A stretch of 13,232 nt of DNA from Pseudomonadota bacterium. GTDB taxonomy: Bacteria; Myxococcota_A; Polyangia; Polyangiales; Polyangiaceae. The stretch is taken from contig JAEWOQ010000406.1 in assembly GCA_023460875.1 (NCBI GenBank), positions 1 through 13,232 of the forward strand, written 5' to 3'. Positions 8,033 through 13,232 of the stretch are shown piece by piece. Both the position numbers and the translations under genes were made by a program. Position 1 is the first letter of the stretch. Every line of letters starts with the position of its first letter. Below the pieces are notes generated by a model that made no database searches, was not told where the DNA came from, and was given only the letters and a program-made list of their open reading frames with translations.

Positions 8033-10282
8033 TCATGGGCGCCTCCGCTCGATGGGGCGGACCGCGCTGTCCGCTGGCGCGGCGGGGTCCGGGAGCTCTG
8101 TCGGCGCGAGAGCTTCGGGCTGGCCCGAGAGGGCCCCCAGCGGGGGAAGGGCCGCACGGACGCCCGGCGATCCCGGCGCTCGGACGGGCGGTCGGACGAC
8201 GCTCTGCGCTGCCGGCAGGACCACCGAGAACGCGGAGCCTTGCCCGGGTCGAGAGGAGACCTCGATGCGGCCGCCCATCTCCTCGACGATGCGCTGGCTG
8301 ATCGCCAACCCCAACCCCGTCCCCCGATCCTTCGTCGTCACGAAGGGGACGAACAGGTTCTTCATCACGCTCGGATCCAGCCCCGGCCCCTGATCGCTCA
8401 CGGTGATCTCGACCCAGCGAGGCGGCTCGTTGTCCTCCGGCGGGTCGACCCAGCGGGGGGCCGAGGTCGGCTCCTCACCGCCCCCGCGGGTGGACACGGT
8501 GACCGAGCCTCCCCCCTGCATGGCCTGGACGGCGTTGCGGATCAGGTTGATGAGCACCTGCCGCAGCTGCTCCGCGTCCCCGCGCACGGGGGGCAGCCAG
8601 GGGGCCAGCTGCTGCTCGAAGCTGCACTCAGAGCTCTCGGAGGAGAGCACCCGGAGGGTCCGCTCGACGACGGAGTTCACGTCGAGCTCGCCGGACTCCC
8701 CCTTGGCGGGTCGCGCATAGTCGAGGACGGAGCCCACCACCCGGTCCAGACGATCCACCTCCTCGAGGATGATGCCCACGAACTCCCGGTCGTTCGCGTC
8801 CAAGCTGGTCGCGCCGGGATCGCTGAGGAGCTGAGCCGCCCCTTTGATCGCGCCGAGCGGGTTCTTGACCTCATGGGCCAACCCAGCGGCCATTTGCCCG
8901 AGCAACGCGAGCCGATCCCGCGCTTGCATGCGCTGGTACTGCCTCGAGTTCTCGACGACGACGGCGATCTGCAGCGCGAGCCCTTCGAGCAGGTGCACCT
9001 CGTCCGGGGAGTATGCGTCCGCCACTCGGTCGTCCATCACTACGAGGAAGCCGAGCAGATCCTCCTGCTCCCCGCGGAGGCTCGTGCACACCCCGAGTTT
9101 GTAGGACTCGAGGAGCTCCGCGGCGGCCAGCACCCGCTCGTGGGCGTCCACCTCGCGGCTCCAGCCTCGGCTGCGGGCGAGCGCGACCTCCCGGACGACC
9201 TCCTCCAGCACCACCGAGGGGTGCTGGTTCAAACGATCGAGGAGGGGGCGCGCCATCGCCGCGTCGATGCGTCGGGGCGCTCGCGGGCCGAACTGCGCGA
9301 CCAGCTCGTAGTGCAGCCCGAGGTCGTCGCGCAGGTACAGGGCCCCGCCCGTCGCTCGGTGCGAGGTGGCCAGGGCCCCCATCACGACCTGCTCGAGCTG
9401 GTCGATGCGCAGGACGTGAGCCAGCTCAGCGCGCACCTGAGTGACGGCGCGGTCGAGGTCGACCCGCTCCCGGAAGAACGCCCGGTGGATCGCGGTGTTC
9501 GCCTTCTCGCGCAGGGGCTCGAAGAGCACCAGGATGACGATCGTGGCGAGGAACGCCGCGAGATACATCGTGTCGAACCCGCCGAAGAGCACCACGAACG
9601 CGTAGAAGATGCCCGCCAGGCAGCTCGCCAGCGCCGCGGACACGGCCACCTGGCTCACGACGTCGTACAGATCCACGAAGCGCTGGCGGATCAGCGACTC
9701 CGACAGCACGAACAAAAACAGGATCGCGCACACGGCCCCGATGGGCGGCACGTCGAACCCCAAGAACCACAGGAAGTCCGCCAGGCTCGCGGCGACCGCC
9801 AGCGCACCGACGAACACCAGGAACCGAACGCGGCGCTGGGTGAGGCGCGAGCGCATGCTCGCCGCCTGCACGCCGAGGGACCACAGCCCCGCGGCGAGCA
9901 ACCCGAAGGCGTAGACGAAGACGAGGCTCCGGACCCACCAATAGGCGAGGGGGACGAGCAGGGCGACCGCCGCCACCGGCAGCAGCAGCACCCCCGCCAC
10001 GCGCAGCAACGTGGAGCGACGCTCTCGCTCCGGCACCAGCGCTTCGAACAGCCGCAGCCCGAACTGAGGCAGGAGCACGGCCAGGATCGCCGTGAAGCGG
10101 ACCCACACGTCGGCTCTCACGAAGTGATACAGCCACTGGGCGAGGTACCAGAGCCCGATGTCCGCCGCGAACCCCGCGAACCAAATCTGCGGCCGCCTCA
10201 GCCTCCCGCGGAGCAGGATCGAGACCGCGATGGCGATGGCCAGAGCGCCGCAGAAGAGGGACGTACGGGTTCGGAGATCCAC
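8033..10282 (-). CDS. Membrane sensor histidine kinase (multi-TM, GAF-like, HisKA, HATPase)
   Basis: A 749-residue histidine kinase. Residues 8-255 hold about eight or nine hydrophobic membrane segments with short loops, an integral-membrane sensor. Residues 285-445 look like a GAF domain. The HisKA H-box is GLAHEVKNPLGAIKG (467-481, phospho-acceptor His470). The HATPase has the N-box NLIRNAVQAM (Asn579, Asn583), G1 DQGPGLD (630-636), F-box LFVPFVTTK and G2 GTGLGLAIS (654-662). All expected catalytic motifs are present, and the H-box resembles NtrB-type kinases. Two oddities are a 25-residue Pro/acidic insertion (about 599-623) inside the HATPase and a 60-residue Pro/Ala-rich tail. No response regulator is in the window. 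The GTG start at 10282 has AGGTGG seven bases upstream and follows nadD by 11 bases, so the two are likely cotranscribed. The signal and partner are unknown. Confidence 0.93.
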   Translation of the reverse strand: MDLRTRTSLFCGALAIAIAVSILLRGRLRRPQIWFAGFAADIGLWYLAQWLYHFVRADVWVRFTAILAVLLPQFGLRLFEALVPERERRSTLLRVAGVLLLPVAAVALLVPLAYWWVRSLVFVYAFGLLAAGLWSLGVQAASMRSRLTQRRVRFLVFVGALAVAASLADFLWFLGFDVPPIGAVCAILFLFVLSESLIRQRFVDLYDVVSQVAVSAALASCLAGIFYAFVVLFGGFDTMYLAAFLATIVILVLFEPLREKANTAIHRAFFRERVDLDRAVTQVRAELAHVLRIDQLEQVVMGALATSHRATGGALYLRDDLGLHYELVAQFGPRAPRRIDAAMARPLLDRLNQHPSVVLEEVVREVALARSRGWSREVDAHERVLAAAELLESYKLGVCTSLRGEQEDLLGFLVVMDDRVADAYSPDEVHLLEGLALQIAVVVENSRQYQRMQARDRLALLGQMAAGLAHEVKNPLGAIKGAAQLLSDPGATSLDANDREFVGIILEEVDRLDRVVGSVLDYARPAKGESGELDVNSVVERTLRVLSSESSECSFEQQLAPWLPPVRGDAEQLRQVLINLIRNAVQAMQGGGSVTVSTRGGGEEPTSAPRWVDPPEDNEPPRWVEITVSDQGPGLDPSVMKNLFVPFVTTKDRGTGLGLAISQRIVEEMGGRIEVSSRPGQGSAFSVVLPAAQSVVRPPVRAPGSPGVRAALPPLGALSGQPEALAPTELPDPAAPADSAVRPIERRRP

Positions 10283-10293
10283 CGCAGCACCAC

Positions 10294-10938
10294 CTAGCCG
10301 AGGGAGCGGCCCCGCGGAGAGCCGCCGTGTTCACGCGCTCCGCGCCGGGCGTTTGGCGCGTCGTCGCCTTCGGCGCGGTACAGCCCGTGCTCGTCGATGT
10401 AGGCCAGGACCGACGGGGGCACGGCGGCGAGCTGGGGACTGGGATCGTCCTGGGCGCTTCCTTCGCGGCCCCGCAGCACCGCGCGGAGCTCCGTCGACGA
10501 CACGTCCGGCAAGAACGGCGCGGGGCCCCCGGGGTGCTCGACGCCGACGCGGCCGAGCACGATCAGCGGCGCGATCCGGCAGACCTCGTCGAACTGATGC
10601 CACTTGTGGCTCTCCTGCACCGCGTCCGTCCCCACCACGAACCGGAGCTCGGCGCCGGGGTAGCGCTGCTGCAGAGCTCGAAGGGTCTGCACCGTGTAGT
10701 TGGGCGCGGAGAGAGCCGCCTCGATGGTCGAGACCTCGACCCCGTCGAGCCCAGCGAAGGCCCGCTCGCACATGCGCACCCGATGCTCGAAGGGCTCCAT
10801 GAGTTTGTGGAACGCGTGCCGGAACACCGGCACCACGAGCACTCGGTCGACCTCACCGCTCCGCAGCACGTGCGCCGCCGCCAGCACGTGGGCGCGGTGC
10901 GGAGGATCGAAGCTCCCACCGTAGACCGCCAGCCGCAT
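10294..10938 (-). CDS. nadD: Nicotinate-nucleotide adenylyltransferase
   Basis: This enzyme transfers AMP from ATP to nicotinate mononucleotide, forming deamido-NAD in NAD synthesis. It is 214 residues. The nucleotidyltransferase signature GGSFDPPHRAHV (7-18) gives the HxxH pair His14 and His17. HKWHQFDE (111-118) matches the family's substrate region, and SSTELR (147-152) is the ISSTxxR phosphate-binding motif. The enzyme proper ends near AYIDEHGLY; about 25 Arg/Gly-rich residues after it are an extra tail. The ATG at 10938 is chosen over the adjacent GTG at 10941 because GGAGG then sits at a workable spacing. The ATG shares one base with the stop of the upstream gene (TGATG), so coupling is likely. 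In many bacteria nadD lies near rsfS or proA; here it sits between a phosphoesterase-like gene and a histidine kinase. Confidence 0.95.
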   Translation of the reverse strand: MRLAVYGGSFDPPHRAHVLAAAHVLRSGEVDRVLVVPVFRHAFHKLMEPFEHRVRMCERAFAGLDGVEVSTIEAALSAPNYTVQTLRALQQRYPGAELRFVVGTDAVQESHKWHQFDEVCRIAPLIVLGRVGVEHPGGPAPFLPDVSSTELRAVLRGREGSAQDDPSPQLAAVPPSVLAYIDEHGLYRAEGDDAPNARRGAREHGGSPRGRSLG

Positions 10939-11549
10939 CACCCCTCCCCCGACACGCGCAGGTTCACCTCCCGCGCGAGCCCGAGCTGCTCGGCCCCCAG
11001 CTCCTCCAGGGCCCCGGAGTACCAGCTGACCCGCACCGCGCCGCCCGCGTCCTCCAGGAGCATCACGCCCCCCTCCGGGAGGCAGCCCGGCGACAAGAAC
11101 CAGCGCCGCCCGATGCGCCTCACGAGGGGCGCCGGGCTGGCCCCGAACATCAACCAGGTCGCCGGGAGGATGTCCTCCTCGTCGAGGAACGCCTTATCGT
11201 GGATCATCACAGCGACCCGCCCGGCGAAGAGCTCCACCGAGCGCGTCCGCTCTCCGGGCAGGGACTCGAACATGCGGAGCCGAGCGCGTTCTTGCTCTCG
11301 GGCCACGTAGGCGTCGATCTCCTCGGGGCTCGCCCGCAGACACCGCGCGGTGGCTCTCCGACACAGGGCAGCGTCCTCGGGGTGCTCCCCCACGAGCTGC
11401 TCGGCCCAGGCCTCCACCACCCGGTCGAGGGCGCCATCGACGCCCAGGTACACGACACGCTCCGCCTCCAGCTCCCGACGTAGGAACCGGGCGGCTCTCT
11501 CCAGGGTCTGGGGATCACCCTGAGCCGGTCCCAAGAGTCCAAGGCGCAT
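10938..11549 (-). CDS. Degenerate metallophosphoesterase-like protein, unknown function
   Basis: A 203-residue protein without clear family assignment. Its strand pattern resembles YfcE/calcineurin-like phosphoesterases. MRLGLLGPAQGD at the N-terminus stands where MRIAVISDTHG would be, VVYLGVDG (32-39) where a strand ending LGD would be, WLMFGASPAPLVRR (132-145) where GHTHxP would be, and FLSPGCLPEGGVMLLE (151-166) where the NPGS strand would be. Almost every expected metal ligand (DxH, GD, GHxH) is replaced, so if the fold is right it is catalytically dead. The middle (50-105) is helical and unmatched. There is no signal peptide or membrane segment. Its stop overlaps the nadD start, suggesting a role tied to that enzyme or simple coupling. 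The gene is real (strong codon bias, tight packing); the fold assignment is inference at moderate confidence. Confidence 0.8.
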   Translation of the reverse strand: MRLGLLGPAQGDPQTLERAARFLRRELEAERVVYLGVDGALDRVVEAWAEQLVGEHPEDAALCRRATARCLRASPEEIDAYVAREQERARLRMFESLPGERTRSVELFAGRVAVMIHDKAFLDEEDILPATWLMFGASPAPLVRRIGRRWFLSPGCLPEGGVMLLEDAGGAVRVSWYSGALEELGAEQLGLAREVNLRVSGEG

Positions 11550-11569
11550 CAGCGACGAGCCCCGACGCT

Positions 11570-11575
11570 AGCATA
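11570..11575 (-). promoter_or_regulatory. Possible -10 element upstream of the phosphoesterase-like gene
   Basis: TATGCT on the minus strand, identical to the -10 of the FHA promoter, 20 bases before the ATG at 11549. No good -35 lies at the right distance, so support is weak. If real, the leader would be about 14 bases. Confidence 0.25.
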
Positions 11576-11640
11576 GGGCACGCCGCGCATCTCGTTCCCG
11601 CCCGGGCAAGGCGTGTTTCGCCCTCGACCCGTCGCCAGCC

Positions 11641-12405
11641 TCAGCCCTCGAGCAGGCTCCCGAAGAGGGCCAGGCCCCCCACGACGAAGGTGAGGTTGAA
11701 GACCGCCATCAGGCGGAAATAGTCCCCCAGCTGGTCGAGAGGGACCCCTTGGAGCACCTCTCGGGTCGCCGCGACCGCCGTGAGCAAGGTGGGAGCCAGC
11801 AGTGGAAACAGGATGATAGCCAGGATGAGGTCCCGCGCCCTCGTCCGCACGGTCATCGCCCCGAACAGGGTGCCGCTCGCGCTGATCCCCGGCGTGGCCA
11901 CCAGCGCGATGGCGAGGAGCCCGAACCCCCGGTCGAACAAATCGACCGAGAAGAACAGCGCTGCCAGCGGGAACACCACGATCTCCACCGCGAACAAGAA
12001 CGCGAGGAGCCCGCTGGCCTTCCCGGCATAGAGCGCGCTCGGCCGCAGCGGCGTGACCAGCAGCCCATGCAGCGCTCCCTCCTCCCGCTCCCGAGCCCAG
12101 CTCCGCCCCAGGGCGAGCACCGCCGCGAAGGCGATGGAGAGCCACAGCACCCCGGAGACGACCACCCGGCCGGCCGTTGGCCCCCCAAAGAAGGACATGG
12201 ACGCCAGGACCACCACGAGCACGGCGAAGAAGCCGGTCGTCACCGTGACCTCGCCCGTGCGCGCTTCGATGGCGAGATCCTTGCGCAGCACGAGCCAGAC
12301 CTGCCCCCACCAGGACGGCGCGCGGGGAACCGGGACGTCGACGAGCGCCTCGATCGGCGCCTGCGGGACCGTCGACGCCTCCGAGCGAGGGGAATCATGC
12401 GCCAT
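11641..12405 (-). CDS. ccmB: Heme exporter protein B-like permease
   Basis: CcmB is an inner-membrane subunit of the CcmABC transporter of system I cytochrome c maturation, which acts with CcmC and CcmD to deliver heme to CcmE. The 254-residue product has about six membrane segments (near 54-71, 81-99, 127-147, 151-171, 183-203 and 230-250). It has the CcmB hallmarks RKDLAIEARTGEV (41-53), GRSWAREREEGALHGLL (100-116) and a C-terminal FPLLAPTLL (190-198). The cytoplasmic N-terminus is about 30 residues longer than usual and Pro-rich. The ATG at 12405 is preferred; upstream extension would run into the divergent gene. No ccmA, ccmC or other ccm gene is in the window, so it is isolated here. It is followed after 91 bases by the phosphoesterase-like gene on the same strand. 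Confidence 0.85.
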   Translation of the reverse strand: MAHDSPRSEASTVPQAPIEALVDVPVPRAPSWWGQVWLVLRKDLAIEARTGEVTVTTGFFAVLVVVLASMSFFGGPTAGRVVVSGVLWLSIAFAAVLALGRSWAREREEGALHGLLVTPLRPSALYAGKASGLLAFLFAVEIVVFPLAALFFSVDLFDRGFGLLAIALVATPGISASGTLFGAMTVRTRARDLILAIILFPLLAPTLLTAVAATREVLQGVPLDQLGDYFRLMAVFNLTFVVGGLALFGSLLEG

Positions 12406-12480
12406 GAACTGGGGCCCGTACCTACCACAACCTCCGAGGCGAGCCCCATCTCCTCGCTGACCAGAACCTGTCTCCCGGAC

Positions 12481-12508
12481 TTGGCACCCCAGCAAAGCTC
12501 GATAGGAT
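12481..12508 (+). promoter_or_regulatory. Promoter for the START-like gene
   Basis: TTGGCA (12481-12486), 16 bases, TAGGAT (12503-12508). The -10 ends six bases before the ATG at 12515, so the transcript could begin at or next to the start codon. The same AGGA could instead act as a Shine-Dalgarno seven bases before the ATG, in which case the promoter lies elsewhere. Confidence 0.5.
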
Positions 12509-12514
12509 GCGCCC

Positions 12515-13027
12515 ATGGCCGAGAACATCCGTGTGGAACACACCTTCGCCTGCAGCGAGGACACCTTCTGGGACAAGGTATTCTTCGACGACGAGTACAA
12601 CCGCCGCATGTTCCACGAGGCCCTGCGCTTTCCTTACTGGAAAGAGCTCTCGAAGGAGGACCGCGGAGACCACATCCTGCGGGTCGTGGAGGTCGAGCCC
12701 TCCCTGGGCGACCTGCCCGCGGCCATCCAGAAGGTCGTAGGAGAGGGCCTCCGCTACAAGGAGGACGGGCGCTTCGATAAGAAGAGCCGCCACTACGGCA
12801 TCCGCATCGTCACCAACCGCCTCTCGGACAAGATACAGGTCGACGGAGAGCTCTTCACCCAGTCCCTCGGGGACAACCAGTTCAAGCGCATCTTCACCGC
12901 CGCGGTGAGCGTGAAGGTGTTCGGGGTGGGCTCCATGATCGAGAAGCGCCTCGTCGCCGACCTGAAGCGCAGCTACGACATCGGCGCCCAGTTCACCGCG
13001 GAGTTCATTCGGGAAAAGGGCCTGTAA
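12515..13027 (+). CDS. START-like (DUF2505-type) domain protein
   Basis: A 170-residue protein with the helix-grip (Bet v1/START-like) pattern of DUF2505. The N-terminus MAENIRVEHTFACSEDTFW resembles the family's opening strand and the first helix that follows a Ser/Pro turn. Strands follow in the middle (GDHILRVVEVEP, RHYGIRIVTNRL, KIQVDGELFTQS, RIFTAAVSVKVFGVG). A long C-terminal helix ends it (MIEKRLVADLKRSYDIGAQFTAEFIREK). This fold usually makes a pocket for a hydrophobic ligand; the ligand is unknown here. There is no signal peptide. It is divergent from ccmB and monocistronic, ending 53 bases before a strong hairpin. Charged residues are more frequent than in its neighbours. The gene is certain; the family is likely; the function is unknown. 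Confidence 0.85.
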   Translation: MAENIRVEHTFACSEDTFWDKVFFDDEYNRRMFHEALRFPYWKELSKEDRGDHILRVVEVEPSLGDLPAAIQKVVGEGLRYKEDGRFDKKSRHYGIRIVTNRLSDKIQVDGELFTQSLGDNQFKRIFTAAVSVKVFGVGSMIEKRLVADLKRSYDIGAQFTAEFIREKGL

Positions 13028-13080
13028 GCAGCGCCCCCACGTCCCCCTCTCCTCGGGCCATGCCGCCGCTCCCTGAATGC

Positions 13081-13112
13081 ACGAAGGGCGGCCCCGGAGG
13101 ACCGCCCTTCGT
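13081..13112. terminator. Perfect 11-bp hairpin, bidirectional terminator
   Basis: ACGAAGGGCGG (13081-13091) and CCGCCCTTCGT (13102-13112) are exact complements around a ten-base loop. It lies between the stops of two convergent genes (13027 and 13140). There is no clear T-tract on either side, so Rho or stem stability may be needed. Confidence 0.75.
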
Positions 13113-13139
13113 CGTGACACTCGCGGGTCGATCGCAGCG

Positions 13140-13232
13140 TCAGGCCTGAGCGGGCTTCTTCTTCGAAGCCTTCTTCTTCTTCGGTGCGACCTTCGCCGGG
13201 CGGCTGGCGCGCTTCGTTGCGGCGGCGTGTAG
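13140..13232 (-). CDS. Lysine/alanine-rich C-terminal tail of a truncated gene
   Basis: The minus-strand frame enters from the window edge and ends at TGA (13142-13140), giving 30 visible residues. They include APKKKKASKKKPAQA preceded by ATKRASRPAKV, very rich in Lys, Ala and Pro. Such tails occur on histone H1-like proteins, extended HU proteins and some other nucleic-acid-binding proteins, and in Myxococcota they are common. The folded part lies outside the window, so no family can be named. The frame is supported by the position of the terminator hairpin 28 bases after the stop and by G/C-biased third positions. Confidence 0.65.
   Translation of the reverse strand, partial: LHAAATKRASRPAKVAPKKKKASKKKPAQA

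Noticed and set aside
7030..8301. Plus-strand open frame across the FHA gene and its promoter
   Set aside because: It is a shadow of the FHA gene and runs through the promoter and the end of the kinase gene without domain content.
8240..10297. Long plus-strand open frame opposite the histidine kinase
   Set aside because: It is exactly antisense to a kinase with all its motifs. The product is a compositionally odd His/Gln/Glu/Arg-rich chain with no domain, as expected from the high-GC codon bias.
11749..12780. Plus-strand open frame opposite ccmB
   Set aside because: Its product is a Gln/Arg/Glu/His-rich chain antisense to membrane segments; ccmB has clear family motifs.

Overview
This window looks like chromosomal DNA from a high-GC (about 70%) Gram-negative bacterium, most likely a member of the Myxococcota. 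That assignment is inferred from several features. There is a eukaryote-like Ser/Thr kinase fused to an AAA ATPase, an FHA-DUF4388 protein, a stand-alone MshEN-domain protein, a multi-spanning orphan histidine kinase, and strong G/C preference at third codon positions. I see no rRNA, tRNA, CRISPR array or insertion sequence.

Left part (1-6747). A truncated minus-strand gene with a tandem-motif MshEN (c-di-GMP-binding type) domain lies divergent to a plus-strand run. The run is a zinc-ribbon/kinase/zinc-ribbon/AAA/TPR regulator, then an App1-like (DUF2183-type) phosphatase, a SUKH (SMI1/KNR4) protein and hisD. The kinase and phosphatase are 37 bases apart. The SUKH gene and hisD share an ATGA overlap and are probably translationally coupled.

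Middle part (6748-12405, minus strand). Read in the direction of transcription, the order is ccmB, a degenerate metallophosphoesterase-like protein, nadD, a membrane sensor histidine kinase, and then, from its own promoter, an FHA-DUF4388 protein. The phosphoesterase-like gene, nadD and the kinase gene are packed almost without gaps. The FHA gene has the best sigma70-type promoter in the window and converges on hisD. The intergenic region between those two holds hairpins and an imperfect duplication.

Right part (12406-13232). A small START-like (DUF2505-type) gene is divergent from ccmB and has promoter hexamers so close to its ATG that its transcript may be leaderless. It ends at a perfect 11-bp hairpin, which also serves a convergent, truncated gene encoding a lysine/alanine-rich tail.

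The window combines signal transduction (c-di-GMP reader, Ser/Thr kinase, phosphatase, FHA reader, histidine kinase) with housekeeping functions (hisD, nadD, ccmB) placed outside their usual operons. I do not see a clear self-contained new defence or mobile system. The most unusual points are the SUKH-hisD coupling, the apparently ligand-less phosphoesterase coupled to nadD, the orphan ccmB, and the kinase flanked on both sides by zinc ribbons.
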